Below, in pieces: positions 22,759-31,230 of a DNA stretch of 50,301 bases (the stretch's first letter is position 1; each line of letters begins with the position of its first letter). The notes beneath the pieces were generated by a model, which had not been told where the DNA came from, made no database searches, and saw nothing but the letters and a program-made list of their open reading frames with translations. The position numbers were made by a program, and so were the translations under genes. Origin of the DNA: Actinospica acidithermotolerans (lineage in GTDB: Bacteria > Actinomycetota > Actinomycetes > Streptomycetales > Catenulisporaceae); assembly GCF_018139625.1 (NCBI RefSeq), contig NZ_JAGSOH010000047.1, forward strand, positions 1-50,301. The letters run 5' to 3'.

Positions 22759-23165
22759 CGGTGCAGTCGCCTCCTCACCTCGGTGACGTCGGCTTTCACG
22801 CTGGCCACCACGTCGGGCGGCGCCGAGGGCGAGGCCTTGGTGAACCGCTGCCGGGCCGCGAGGCCGGCGATCCCGGCCATGCCGAGCAGGATCGCGGCGA
22901 CGATCAGCGCGGCGGCCCAGACGGGCACCAAATTGGCGAAGCCGGCGACCGCGGCGCCCACCGCGCACAGCAGCGCGATGAGCGCGAACAGCCCGGCGAC
23001 CGCGCCGACCGCCGAGCCGAGCGCGGCCTGCTTGGCCTTGCGCGTCAGTTCGGCGCGGGCCAGGGCCACCTCCTGGCGGACGATCAGCTGGGTCTGTTCG
23101 ACGGCGAGGTTGACCAGACCGACCGTGGAGATCGAGTCGAGTTCCCTGGCCTGTTCTTCGGACAT
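22755..23165 (-). CDS. Phage-holin-superfamily (DUF1469-like) membrane protein
   Basis: A 136-residue protein with an amphipathic N-terminal helix (LVNLAVEQTQLIVRQEVALA) and two adjacent membrane helices at about 50-72 and 80-102. This is the pattern of the actinobacterial putative holin family, which despite the name is chromosomal and not tied to a prophage. The C-terminus (VVASVKADVTEVRRRL) is a cytosolic helix. ATG at 23165; two codons earlier is a GTG. First of two genes with DUF3618, and likely to influence envelope or membrane stress. Confidence 0.75.
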   Translation of the reverse strand: MSEEQARELDSISTVGLVNLAVEQTQLIVRQEVALARAELTRKAKQAALGSAVGAVAGLFALIALLCAVGAAVAGFANLVPVWAAALIVAAILLGMAGIAGLAARQRFTKASPSAPPDVVASVKADVTEVRRRLHR

Positions 23166-23227
23166 CGTCACGATTCGGATCCGTCCCTTCTCTTTCTCGC
23201 GTTCCGCGGCCGCCCTCGGTGCGCGCG

Positions 23228-23827
23228 TCAGCGCTTCGCCGCGGCGAAGCTGCGCACCAGGGCGTCGCAGAACTCTGGCAGGTCCTGCGGCTTGCGGCTG
23301 GTCACCAGCGTGTTCGGTCCCTGCTCGTCGACGACGACGGGCTCGTCGCGCCAGCGGCCGCCCGCGTTGCCGATGTCGGTGCGCAGGCTCGGCCACGAGG
23401 TCAGCGACCGGTCGCGCACCAGGTCGGCCTCGACCAGCAGCCACGGAGCGTGGCAGATCGCGGCGACCGGCTTGCCGGCGGCGAAGAACGCCCGCACCAG
23501 CCGGGTGGCGTCCTCGTCGAGGCGCAGGAAGTCCGGGTTGGCCACGCCGCCGGGCAGGACGAGCGCGTCGAAGTCGGCGGCGCTCGCGTCGCTCAGCACC
23601 AGGTCGACCGGCATCCGCTGGCCGCGGTCGAGGTGGTCGAACAGCTGGGCCTCGCCCTCCTGCGGGCAGACCAGCACCGCCCGGCCGCCCGCCATGTTCA
23701 CCGCCTCCCAGGGCCGCAAGGTCTCGGACTGCTCGGCACCCTCGGCGGCGATCAGGAACGCGACGTTCCGGTCGGCCAGCGAGGCGCCGTCGAACGCGCG
23801 CTTCGAGTCGGACTGCTGCTGGGTCAT
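23228..23827 (-). CDS. DJ-1/PfpI family protein (type 1 glutamine amidotransferase-like)
   Basis: A 199-residue alpha/beta protein. The nucleophile elbow is AAICHAPWLL with Cys125 and the adjacent His126. The preceding conserved section is DFDALVLPGGVANPDFLR and the acidic residue near 30 (AAEGAEQSE) supplies the usual glutamate partner of the cysteine. Members are proteases, chaperones or deglycases induced by stress. The segment RSLTSWPSLRTDIGNAGG is typical of the PfpI subgroup. Its operon partners are unclear; it stands between two small units on the same strand. Confidence 0.87.
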   Translation of the reverse strand: MTQQQSDSKRAFDGASLADRNVAFLIAAEGAEQSETLRPWEAVNMAGGRAVLVCPQEGEAQLFDHLDRGQRMPVDLVLSDASAADFDALVLPGGVANPDFLRLDEDATRLVRAFFAAGKPVAAICHAPWLLVEADLVRDRSLTSWPSLRTDIGNAGGRWRDEPVVVDEQGPNTLVTSRKPQDLPEFCDALVRSFAAAKR

Positions 23828-23864
23828 GGGGATGTTCCCGTCATCGTGGTCTTCGTAGCTCTCG

Positions 23865-24206
23865 CTACCACCTGTCGCCGTACCCGTATTCGCCGGCCGC
23901 GGGGTACGGCGAGTCCTCCCGCGGCAGGGGGTCGGCCGTCGTGCCGGTGCGCCCGGCCGGGCCGTAAGGCTGCTGATGCGTGCCCGCGGGCCGCACCAGC
24001 ACGGTTTCGTTGGGGACGTAAGCCTGCTGCATCGTCAGTTCGCGCTGCTTGGCGAGCGCGCCGATCCGCAGGGCCAGACTGATGATTCCGACGAGCATCA
24101 GCACGACGCCCACGGCCTGGATACTCAGACCCGTGGCGTGCACGTGCGTGGCGAACGCGAGGATTGCGCCTGCTGTGATGATCGAGATGTTCGCGCCGAT
24201 CGGCAT
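23865..24206 (-). CDS. Small two-helix membrane protein (DUF6458-like)
   Basis: A 113-residue protein with two membrane helices (about 6-22 and 30-48) and a tyrosine/proline-rich cytosolic tail (GTHQQPYGPAGRTG, EYGYGDRW). The pattern GANISIITAGAILAFATHVH is what I recall for DUF6458. GGAAGGAGG precedes the ATG at 24206 and a SigB-type promoter lies at 24242-24266. Function unknown. Confidence 0.68.
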   Translation of the reverse strand: MPIGANISIITAGAILAFATHVHATGLSIQAVGVVLMLVGIISLALRIGALAKQRELTMQQAYVPNETVLVRPAGTHQQPYGPAGRTGTTADPLPREDSPYPAAGEYGYGDRW

Positions 24207-24241
24207 CGGCGTCCTCCTTCCCGGAAGCGGACCCGGTCCCA

Positions 24242-24266
24242 GTGCCCGGCTTTCGCGAGGAGATGC
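24242..24266 (-). promoter_or_regulatory. SigB/SigF-type promoter
   Basis: Minus strand GCAT, 15 bases, GGGCAC, about 36 bases before the start at 24206. Confidence 0.55.
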
Positions 24267-24274
24267 GCGCGGCG

Positions 24275-24706
24275 TCAACTTCGGCCGTACGCGGCCGTCC
24301 ACGCGGAGCGCAGCCGCCTCAGGTCCTGCTCGTTGCGCCGGGTTCTGGCCATGCCCGCCTGGCAGACGGCCTCGAGTTCGGCGTCCACCGAGCACAGCAG
24401 GGCGTTCGCGTGCCCCAGGCTCACCTTCGTCTCCGCCTGGGTCGCGGCCAGCTTGGCGTGCGCCTTGGCGAGCTCGTGCGGGTGGCCGAGCTGCTGCGCC
24501 TTGCGCAGCTTCTCGCGCGCCACGCGCTCGGCCACCCGCACGGCCATGGCCAGCCGCAGCCCCTCGCGCCGCATGTCGTCGAGCTCGGCGATCCAGGCGC
24601 GGGCGACGGCGTCCTCCGCCTCGTCCACGGCCTGCCGGTCGGCCACCTCGGTGAGCGTGCGCTCATACTCGATGACAGCCTCGGCTTCTCGTCCGTCGTC
24701 CGACAA
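24275..24706 (-). CDS. Coiled-coil hypothetical protein
   Basis: A 143-residue, almost entirely helical protein with heptad-like charge patterns (RVAERVAREKLRKAQQLGHP, AKAHAKLAATQAETKV). No membrane segment is seen, and one cysteine pair is spaced far apart. Probably an extended coiled coil. The start is TTG at 24706 with GAGAGGACG upstream; I see no better start. It is divergent from the LigD-type gene. I do not recognise the family. Confidence 0.65.
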   Translation of the reverse strand: MSDDGREAEAVIEYERTLTEVADRQAVDEAEDAVARAWIAELDDMRREGLRLAMAVRVAERVAREKLRKAQQLGHPHELAKAHAKLAATQAETKVSLGHANALLCSVDAELEAVCQAGMARTRRNEQDLRRLRSAWTAAYGRS

Positions 24707-24797
24707 GATCGTTCACGTCCTCTCACGTCGGTCCTACGCCGTTCGGGCGGCCCAGTTGCCCCAGCGGCGCCGAACGAAACAGGTTCCCGGCACGCTT

Positions 24798-24822
24798 GAT
24801 TGGCGGCGGCCCGAACGGGCAA
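24798..24822 (+). promoter_or_regulatory. SigB/SigF-type promoter candidate for the ligD-like/mrpD unit
   Basis: GATT, 15 bases, GGGCAA, 33 bases before the ATG at 24856. The -35 fits the looser GNNT form only. Confidence 0.4.
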
Positions 24823-24855
24823 CCGGGGGCGTCCGCGAGCTGGAAGGAGTCCGCG

Positions 24856-25740
24856 ATGCCCGCCACGCAGATCAAGTTGTCCCACCTGGACAAGGTGATG
24901 TTCCCGCAGGACCGGATCACCAAGGGCGAACTGGTCGAGCACTACCGGGCCGTGGCCGGCCGGATGGTGCCGCGGCTGCGGGACCGGCCGCTGGCCGTGG
25001 CCCGCTATCCCGACGGGATCGAGGGCACCTCGTTCTTCCAGCAGGCAGCGCCGAAGCACACGCCCTCGTGGGTCAGGACCGCGACGCTGCCCAAGGAGGA
25101 GGGCGAGATCTCGCACCTGCTGTGCCAGGACGAGCGGACGCTGATCTACCTCGCCAACCAGGCCGCGATCACCGTGCACACGTGGCTGGCCCGGGTCGAC
25201 CGGCCGGACCGCCCGGACGAGGTGCTGTTCGACCTCGATCCCTCGGGCGGCGACTTCGCCGAGGCCAGGGAAGCGGCCCGCGCCGTGCACGGGGTGCTCG
25301 ACGAGCTCGGGCTGCCCAGCCTGGTGAAGACGACCGGCGGTCGCGGCCTGCACGTGAGCGTCCCGGTCAAGCGCCTGTACGACGCCGACGAGCTGCGCGC
25401 GTTCGCCCGCAGCGTGTGCGCGGTCCTCACCGCCCGCGAGCCGGACCGGTACACGACCGAGATCCGCAAGAACAAGCGCGCGGGACGGCTGTTCCTCGAC
25501 ACCACGCGCAACGCCTACGCCCAGCTCATCGTCGCGCCGTACACCGTCCGGGCCGTCCCGGAGGCGCGCGTGGCGACGCCGCTGGCGTGGAGCGAGCTCG
25601 ACGACGAGTCGCTGGTGCCCGGCCGGTTCACGCTGCGCACGATGCCCGACCGGCTCGGCGAGCCGGACCCCTGGCGTGACCCGCCGGCCCCGGCCTCGCT
25701 CGGCGAGGCCCGTCAGCGCGTCGGCGAACTCCCTCGATGA
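24856..25740 (+). CDS. LigD polymerase-domain (AEP primase-polymerase) protein
   Basis: A 294-residue stand-alone polymerase domain of the LigD type used in non-homologous end joining. Metal-binding acids lie in EVLFDLDPSGGD, the phosphate-binding loop is TTGGRGLHVSVPV, and a further family motif is LFLDTTRNAYAQ. No ligase or nuclease domain is attached, and no Ku gene lies in the window. The start at 24856 has GGAAGGAG; an upstream ATG at 24796 lacks a site. Its stop overlaps the start of the mrpD-like gene (ATGA), so a DNA-repair enzyme and an antiporter subunit are translated together. It fills gaps at breaks or makes short primers. Confidence 0.9.
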   Translation: MPATQIKLSHLDKVMFPQDRITKGELVEHYRAVAGRMVPRLRDRPLAVARYPDGIEGTSFFQQAAPKHTPSWVRTATLPKEEGEISHLLCQDERTLIYLANQAAITVHTWLARVDRPDRPDEVLFDLDPSGGDFAEAREAARAVHGVLDELGLPSLVKTTGGRGLHVSVPVKRLYDADELRAFARSVCAVLTAREPDRYTTEIRKNKRAGRLFLDTTRNAYAQLIVAPYTVRAVPEARVATPLAWSELDDESLVPGRFTLRTMPDRLGEPDPWRDPPAPASLGEARQRVGELPR

Positions 25741-27563
25741 CGGTGCCCGTGACCGCGTCGGCGCTGTCGGTCTCGACCCCGGCGCTCGCGGCGCTGCTGC
25801 CGCTCGCGGTGGCGATTCCGCTGACGGGCGCCGTGCTGGCGCCGCTGCTGGCCCGGTGGACGAACAAGGCCGCGCTGGGCGGTTGCCTGGTGACGATGGC
25901 CTGCTCGCTCGCCGTGCTGATCCTCGCGGCGCCGCGGGTGTTCGGCGGCAGGATCCTGGTGCACTACCTGGGCGGCTGGCGGCCGAGCGGCGGCACGGTG
26001 CTCGGCATCGCGTTCGCCGCCGACCCCTTCGGCCTGCTGATCGCGCTCGTCGTCGCGGGCGTGGGCCTGCTGCTCCTGCTGTATACGCTCTCCGAGCTGG
26101 GCGGCCTCGGCGCGCGCGAATGCGGCGGCTTCGCCTGCCTGTTCCAGCTGCTGCTGTCCGCGCTGATCGGGGCGGCGCTGACCGGGGACCTGTTCGACCT
26201 GTTCGTCTGGTTCCAGGTGGCCGCGCTCTCCAGCTACGGGCTGACCGGGTTCTTCCTGGAGCGGCCGATCGCGCTGGAGGCGGCGTTCAAGATCCTGGTG
26301 CTGACCACGATGGCGGGCTTCACCGTCTTCCTCGGCGCCGGCCTGCTCTACGCGCACACCGGCGCGCTGAACCTCGGCCAGCTGCACGTGCGGCTGGCCG
26401 CGCCGGCCGGGGTGCTCGACGCGGTCGCGCTCGGCCTGCTGATCGCGGGCTTCGCCACGAAGGCGGCCCTGCTGCCGTTCCACGGCTGGCTCGCCGACGC
26501 GCACACGGCCGCTCCCGGGCCGGTGTCAGCGCTCTTCTCCGGCCTGATGGTCATCCTCGGCCTGATCGGCATCTCGCGCCTGGCGCTCCAGGTGTTCCCG
26601 GGCTCCGGCCTGCCGGTGCTCGGCGCGCTGATGGTGCTCGGCCTGGCCACCGCCGTCTGCGGCGCCGCGCTCGCCCTCGCGCAGGACGACTTCAAACGGG
26701 TGCTGGCGTACGACACCGTCTCTCAGATGGGCGTCATCACGGTCGGTTTCGCCACGGGCAACGCGGCGGGCGTCACCGGCGCCGTCTACCACCTGGTCAA
26801 CCACGCGCTGTTCAAGGCTCTGCTGTTCCTGTGCGCTGGTGCCGTCGTGCACCGCACCGGACAGACCTCGCTGCGCGCGCTCGGCGGTCTGGCGAAGCGG
26901 TTCCCCGCCGTGACCGTCGCGTTCACGGTCGGTGCCGCGTCCATCGCCGGAATACCTCCGTTCAACGGATACGTCTCGCTCAGCCTGATCCACGAGGGCC
27001 TGACGAGCAGTCATCAGGACGTGCCGTACGCCGTCATGCTGCTCGCCCAGCTGCTGACCGTCGCCGCCCTCGGCCGCGCCGCGTGGCTCGCCTTCTACCG
27101 GCCCGCCGAGCACGCCGAGGACCTCGACGCCCCGCTCCAGCCGCACGAATCCCTCAGGACCGGCATGGCCGCCGGGCTGATCGGCCTCGGCGGCTGCTGC
27201 GTCGCCTTCGGCGTCTTCCCGCAGCAGATCCTCAGGATGCTGATGGAGCCGGCCGCGGGCGGGCTGCTCGAGGCGGCCCGCTACAGCGCGGCCCAACTCC
27301 GCGTCGGCGCTGCCGGCGGCAGCGTGGTCCCCGCGCACGTCTCGTTCGAGTACGCGAACTGGGTCGAGATCCTCGTCACCGTCGTCACACTGCTGGTCGC
27401 GGCGGCCGGCGTGCGCTGGTACCTGCGGCTGCGCCGCGATCCGCAACCCATCAGCGGGCTGCGGGCCCTGCACACCGGCTCGGCCAACGACTACGCCGCG
27501 TACGCCGTCGTCGGCCTGCTCGCGCTCGTCGCCGCGTTCACCGGCGGCATGCCGGGAGGCTGA
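25737..27563 (+). CDS. mrpD: MrpD/MbhH-like proton-pumping membrane subunit
   Basis: A 608-residue antiporter-type subunit of the NuoL/M/N superfamily with about 14 membrane helices. The helix-7 lysine is intact (K242 in AGFATKAALLPFHGWLADAH), as is the distal lysine (YHLVNHALFKALLFL). The near-universal glutamate of helix 5 (FxxFEVxxLxSY) is Gln160: FVWFQVAALSSYGL. That residue is needed for transport in Mrp systems, so coupling is likely altered. It would complete the Mrp/Mbh set at 9330-12132 but lies 13.6 kb away. A terminator-like hairpin overlaps its stop. It could also serve another complex. Confidence 0.85.
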   Translation: MTVPVTASALSVSTPALAALLPLAVAIPLTGAVLAPLLARWTNKAALGGCLVTMACSLAVLILAAPRVFGGRILVHYLGGWRPSGGTVLGIAFAADPFGLLIALVVAGVGLLLLLYTLSELGGLGARECGGFACLFQLLLSALIGAALTGDLFDLFVWFQVAALSSYGLTGFFLERPIALEAAFKILVLTTMAGFTVFLGAGLLYAHTGALNLGQLHVRLAAPAGVLDAVALGLLIAGFATKAALLPFHGWLADAHTAAPGPVSALFSGLMVILGLIGISRLALQVFPGSGLPVLGALMVLGLATAVCGAALALAQDDFKRVLAYDTVSQMGVITVGFATGNAAGVTGAVYHLVNHALFKALLFLCAGAVVHRTGQTSLRALGGLAKRFPAVTVAFTVGAASIAGIPPFNGYVSLSLIHEGLTSSHQDVPYAVMLLAQLLTVAALGRAAWLAFYRPAEHAEDLDAPLQPHESLRTGMAAGLIGLGGCCVAFGVFPQQILRMLMEPAAGGLLEAARYSAAQLRVGAAGGSVVPAHVSFEYANWVEILVTVVTLLVAAAGVRWYLRLRRDPQPISGLRALHTGSANDYAAYAVVGLLALVAAFTGGMPGG

Positions 27564-27591
27564 CCGGCCCCGGTCAGCCTCCCGGCATGCC
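27546..27591. terminator. Perfect 22-bp hairpin terminator
   Basis: A 22-bp perfect stem with a two-base loop, overlapping the stop codon (27561-27563) of the mrpD-like gene. The gene on the other strand ends at 27621, so it can terminate both directions. No U-tract, as usual at this GC. Confidence 0.75.
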
Positions 27592-27620
27592 CACCGCCTA
27601 CGCGTGCCCGCTACTTCTTG

Positions 27621-29432
27621 TCACTTCTTGTCGCCGCGCAGCGCGCCGGGCAGGTGCGGCACGACCTCCTGGATCTTCGCCTTCACGCCCTGGCGGACCA
27701 TGCCCTCGCGGTCCGCGTCGCCGTGCAGGACGGCGGAGGCCGCGTTCTGGATCTGCTCCAGCGTCGCGTGCGGCGGGATCGGCGGGACGGCCGGGTCGGT
27801 GCGGAAGTCGATCACGTACGGCCGGTCCGCGGCGAGCGCGGCCTGCCAGGCGCCGGCCACGGCGCCCCGCTCCTCCACGCGCACGCCGTCGAGCCCGAAG
27901 TGCTGCGCGATCGTCGCGTACGGCAGGTCGGGCAGGGACTGCGAGGCCTCGAAGGACGGTGCGCCCTGCATCGCCCGCATCTCCCAGGTGACCTGGTTCA
28001 GGTCGTGGTTGTTGAGCACCGCGACGATGAGCCGCCGGTCGCTCCACTGACCGCAGTACTTGGCGGCGGTGACCAGCTCGGCCAGGCCGTTCATCTGCAT
28101 CGCGCCGTCGCCGACGATCGCGATCGCGGGCCGGTCCGGGTGGGCGAACTTGGCGCCGATCGCGTACGGCACGCCCGGGCCCATCGTGGCCAGCGTCCCG
28201 GAGAGCGAGCCGCGCATCTCGCCGCGCATCCGCAGGTGCCGCGCGTACCAGTTCGCGGCCGAGCCGGAGTCGGCGCAGACGATCGCGTTCTCCGGCACCA
28301 TGGCGTCGAGGGCGTGCACGACGTACTCGGGGTTGATCGGGTCGGCCTCGACGTCGGCGCGGCGGTCCATCACCTCGTGCCACTTGCGGACGCCGTCCTC
28401 GATCTTCTCCCGCCAGGAGCGGTCCTGCTTGCGCTCGATCCTGGTGATCAGCCGGTCCAGGGTGGCCGCGGAGTCGCCGACGAGTTCGACCTCGAAGGGG
28501 TAGCGCAGTCCGATCATGGACGGGTCCATGTCGATCTGCACGGCGCGCACGTCCTCGAACCCGGGCAGGAACTGCGTGTAGGGGAAGCTGGATCCGACGA
28601 CCAGCAGCGTGTCGCAGCCCTGCATCAGGTCGTAGGACGGACGGGTGCCGAGCAGGCCGATCGAGCCGGTGACGTACGGCAGGTCGTCGGAGAGCACGTC
28701 CTTGCCGAGCAGCGCCTTCGCGACGCCGGCGCCGAGCAGTTCGGCGATCCGCTCGACCTGGGGCCGCGCGTTGCGGGCGCCCTGGCCGACGAGCATGGCG
28801 ACCTTGCCGCCCTCGTTGAGCACGCGCGCGGCGCGGTCGATCTCGGAGTCCGGGGGCACGGCGTCGAAGCGCGGGTGGCCGATCGAGGACGGCACCATCT
28901 TGAACGCGTGCTCCGGCGGCTCGTAGTCGAGCTCCTGCACGTCGGCCGGGATGATCACGGCGGTCGGGGCGTGCCTGGCCTTGGCGATGCGCATCGCGCG
29001 GTCGAGCACGTTCGGCAGCTGCTGCGGGACGGTGACCATCTCGCAGTACTCGGAGGCGACGTCCTTGTAGAGGCTGAGCAGGTCCACCTCCTGCTGGTAG
29101 GACCCGCCCATCGCGGTCCGGTCGGTCTGGCCCACGATGGCGACGACCGGCACGTGGTCGAGCTTGGCGTCGTAGAGGCCGTTGAGCAGGTGGATGGCGC
29201 CCGGCCCCGACGTGGCCGCGCAGACCCCGACCTGGCCGGAGAACTTCGCGTACCCGACGGCCTCGAACGCCGCCATCTCCTCGTGCCTGGCCTGCACGAA
29301 CATCGGCTTGTTCTCGGCGCGGCCCCAGGCGGCCAGCAGGCCGTTGATTCCGTCTCCGGGATACGCGAAGACGTGCTCGACTCCCCACTCGCGCAGCCGG
29401 GAGAGCAGGAAGTCGGAAACCTTGGTGGACAT
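27621..29432 (-). CDS. ThDP-dependent pyruvate oxidase/dehydrogenase-like enzyme
   Basis: A 603-residue enzyme of the pyruvate oxidase / acetolactate synthase family, with three domains: Pyr (about 1-180), central (190-330) and PP (360-540). The catalytic glutamate region is TSGPGAIHLLNGLYDAKLDH, and the Mg/ThDP motif is VGDGAMQMNGLAELVTAAKY with NNHDLN about 30 residues later. The C-terminus (VKAKIQEVVPHLPG) is a possible membrane-associating helix, as in PoxB. It may feed acetate and a quinone from pyruvate, or decarboxylate another 2-oxo acid. The start at 29432 has AGGAGGT; the gene is convergent with the mrpD-like gene. No SigB-type promoter was convincing. Confidence 0.85.
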   Translation of the reverse strand: MSTKVSDFLLSRLREWGVEHVFAYPGDGINGLLAAWGRAENKPMFVQARHEEMAAFEAVGYAKFSGQVGVCAATSGPGAIHLLNGLYDAKLDHVPVVAIVGQTDRTAMGGSYQQEVDLLSLYKDVASEYCEMVTVPQQLPNVLDRAMRIAKARHAPTAVIIPADVQELDYEPPEHAFKMVPSSIGHPRFDAVPPDSEIDRAARVLNEGGKVAMLVGQGARNARPQVERIAELLGAGVAKALLGKDVLSDDLPYVTGSIGLLGTRPSYDLMQGCDTLLVVGSSFPYTQFLPGFEDVRAVQIDMDPSMIGLRYPFEVELVGDSAATLDRLITRIERKQDRSWREKIEDGVRKWHEVMDRRADVEADPINPEYVVHALDAMVPENAIVCADSGSAANWYARHLRMRGEMRGSLSGTLATMGPGVPYAIGAKFAHPDRPAIAIVGDGAMQMNGLAELVTAAKYCGQWSDRRLIVAVLNNHDLNQVTWEMRAMQGAPSFEASQSLPDLPYATIAQHFGLDGVRVEERGAVAGAWQAALAADRPYVIDFRTDPAVPPIPPHATLEQIQNAASAVLHGDADREGMVRQGVKAKIQEVVPHLPGALRGDKK

Positions 29433-29563
29433 GGGAGGGAACCTCCTCGGATCGGTCACTCGGGTGATGAGCGGCAGGTCGCAGGCCCCGCGGGCCGCCG
29501 TGACCGCCGCGTCGGCCGTCGCCGCCGTCTACCCGGTTCCGCGATGTTCACCGGTCCGCGGGC

Positions 29564-29587
29564 GGTTTTTATCCGCGAAACGGGTTA
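29564..29587 (+). promoter_or_regulatory. SigB/SigF-type promoter
   Basis: GGTT, 14 bases, GGGTTA, with the gene start at 29626 and a good ribosome site (AAGGAGGAG) between. The rest of 29433-29625 shows nothing else I can name. Confidence 0.45.
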
Positions 29588-29625
29588 CTGCGGGCAGCAG
29601 TCCCGAGCCAAGGAGGAGTACGGCC

Positions 29626-29880
29626 ATGTCCGACACCGAGAACGAGCAGCGGCGCGCCGCGCAGGACGTGCGCGACATCGAGGAGGCCGCCGAGCACCTC
29701 GAGCAGACCGTCGACCGGGCGCGCGAGGCGGTCCGGCGGGCGAACGACGCCGACTCGATGGCGATGCCGGGCGGGAGCGACGTCGTGTCGGAGGCCGAGC
29801 CGGCCCGCCACGAGGACCAGGACCCGGACCCCGACCTGCGCCGGGGAACGCGGACGGAGACCGAGACGGAGGACCGATAG
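29626..29880 (+). CDS. Small acidic helical protein
   Basis: An 84-residue, highly charged protein. The first half is a helix (VRDIEEAAEHLEQTVDRARE) and the second is low in complexity and acidic. No membrane segment or cysteine is seen. It sits behind AAGGAGGAG and a SigB-type promoter, with the DUF1360 gene starting 2 bases after its stop. Composition resembles small stress proteins; function unknown. Confidence 0.65.
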   Translation: MSDTENEQRRAAQDVRDIEEAAEHLEQTVDRAREAVRRANDADSMAMPGGSDVVSEAEPARHEDQDPDPDLRRGTRTETETEDR

Positions 29881-29882
29881 CC

Positions 29883-30380
29883 GTGTCAGAACACGTGCAT
29901 CCACTCGAACGGATCGCCGACGGGTATGCCCCGGGCGAGGACTTCCCCCTCGGGGGCTACCTGGGCGCCATGGGCGTCTACAGCGCGAGCGTGGGGACGC
30001 TGGCCGTCCTCGCGCGGGTCACCAAGCGGACCGTCGAGCCGCCGAGTCCGTGGGATGTCGTCGTCGGCGCGGCGGCGACGCACACGCTCAGCCGCATCGT
30101 CTCCCGTGACCCGGTGACGAGCCCGCTGCGCGCGCCGTTCACCCGGTTCGAGGGCACGGCCGGTCCGGCCGAACTCAAGGAGGAGGTGCGCGGCGAGGGC
30201 GCCCGGCGGACCCTCGGCGAGATGCTCACCTGCCCGTTCTGCACCGGGATGTGGGTCGCCACCGCGCTGTCCGCGGGCTACGTCTTCGCGCCGCGGGCCA
30301 CCAGGCTGGCCGCCGCCGGACTGGCCTCGCTGGCCGGCTCGGACTTCCTGCAGTTCGCCCGCGCCAAGCTGAACGGCTGA
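29883..30380 (+). CDS. DUF1360 family membrane protein
   Basis: A 165-residue protein matching DUF1360 as I recall it: an N-terminal section with GGYLGAMGVYSASVGTLAVL, the central ATHTLSRIVSRDPVTSPLRA, and the signature LGEMLTCPFCTGMWVATALS with its CxxC. Two or three membrane segments are likely. GTG at 29883 directly follows the small acidic gene, so the two are co-transcribed. Family members occur in sporulation and stress loci; the CPFC pair could bind metal or be redox-active. Function unknown. Confidence 0.8.
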   Translation: MSEHVHPLERIADGYAPGEDFPLGGYLGAMGVYSASVGTLAVLARVTKRTVEPPSPWDVVVGAAATHTLSRIVSRDPVTSPLRAPFTRFEGTAGPAELKEEVRGEGARRTLGEMLTCPFCTGMWVATALSAGYVFAPRATRLAAAGLASLAGSDFLQFARAKLNG

Positions 30381-30403
30381 GCCGAACGGCGCGAGACGTG
30401 CGC

Positions 30404-30431
30404 GGCCGCCCGACCGGAAGGTCGGGCGGCC
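30404..30431. terminator. Hairpin terminator
   Basis: A 12-bp perfect stem (GGCCGCCCGACC) with a GGAA loop, between convergent genes ending at 30380 and 30448. It can serve both. Confidence 0.75.
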
Positions 30432-30447
30432 CGGCGTTTCAGCGGTC

Positions 30448-31173
30448 TCAGCCGACGGTCCAATCGGGGGACGGGCCGACCGCCGCCGCCATCACGGCGG
30501 AGTTCGGGATCAGCACCGGTCCCACCTTCGTCACCACGCGCACGTAGGTGAGCGTCATCCCGGTGACCCGGCCGACGATCGGGCCGCCGAGCGCACCGGA
30601 GCGGATCTGCAGTTCGTCGCCCACCGTGAAGGGCCGGGCGAACAGGAGCATGATCCCGGCGAACACGTTCGCGAGCACCTGCTGCGCCGCGATACCGAGG
30701 ATCACACCGGTCAGCACGCCGCCTAGCAGCAGGTGCTGCACCGGGACATGCAGCAGGCTCAGCGCGCACAGCACCGTCAGCGTGTAACCGAACAGCAGGC
30801 AGACCACCCGGAAGGTGCTCGCCCTCGCGTCGCCGAGCCGGCCCGGCACGTGCACCAGGCCGATCACGTCGCTGGTGCCGCTGCGTACCGCGATCACCGC
30901 GCTCACCAGGAAGACGACCGCGCCGACGGCGGCGATCATCTCGTGCAGCGCCTGATAGCGGCCCGTCTCGAGCACGCCGCCGTAGTGGTACGAGACGACC
31001 AGCGCGGCCACCGCCACGACGGTGGCGATCAGCGCCCTCCTGCGCAGCCAGCCCAGCACGCTGCCGCGCACGCGGCGCGACGAGGGTTCGGACGGTCCGG
31101 CCTGTTCGGGGACGGCGGCCACGGTGAGCGGCTCCTCCGTGTCCGGGTGGATCAGCGTTTGGGCACGATCCAC
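30448..31173 (-). CDS. MscS-family mechanosensitive channel protein
   Basis: A 241-residue short MscS-like channel. Four membrane helices lie at about 47-65, 80-100, 125-142 and 145-175. The pore-lining helix and beta domain entrance are recognisable: LGGVLTGVILGIAAQQVLAN, FAGIMLLFARPFTVGDELQI, then TLTYVRVVTKVGPVLIPNS. The protein stops soon after the beta domain and lacks the C-terminal cage of E. coli MscS. GTG at 31173 with GGAAAGG upstream. It protects against osmotic downshift, in line with the stress theme. Confidence 0.87.
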   Translation of the reverse strand: MDRAQTLIHPDTEEPLTVAAVPEQAGPSEPSSRRVRGSVLGWLRRRALIATVVAVAALVVSYHYGGVLETGRYQALHEMIAAVGAVVFLVSAVIAVRSGTSDVIGLVHVPGRLGDARASTFRVVCLLFGYTLTVLCALSLLHVPVQHLLLGGVLTGVILGIAAQQVLANVFAGIMLLFARPFTVGDELQIRSGALGGPIVGRVTGMTLTYVRVVTKVGPVLIPNSAVMAAAVGPSPDWTVG

Positions 31174-31230
31174 GTGCCATCATCCTTTCCTTCGGGATCG
31201 TTCGGGGGGCGGCGGCGGATCGCCCGCCGC

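Noticed and set aside
22755-23165. Prophage holin
   Set aside because: No phage genes nearby; this family is a normal chromosomal actinobacterial protein next to DUF3618.
24856-25740. Complete LigD ligase
   Set aside because: Only the polymerase domain is present and there is no ligase, nuclease or Ku gene in the window.
29529-29534. SigB-type promoter for the pyruvate-oxidase-like gene
   Set aside because: GGGTAG is present on the minus strand but no GTTT/GCAT-like -35 lies 14-16 bases upstream.
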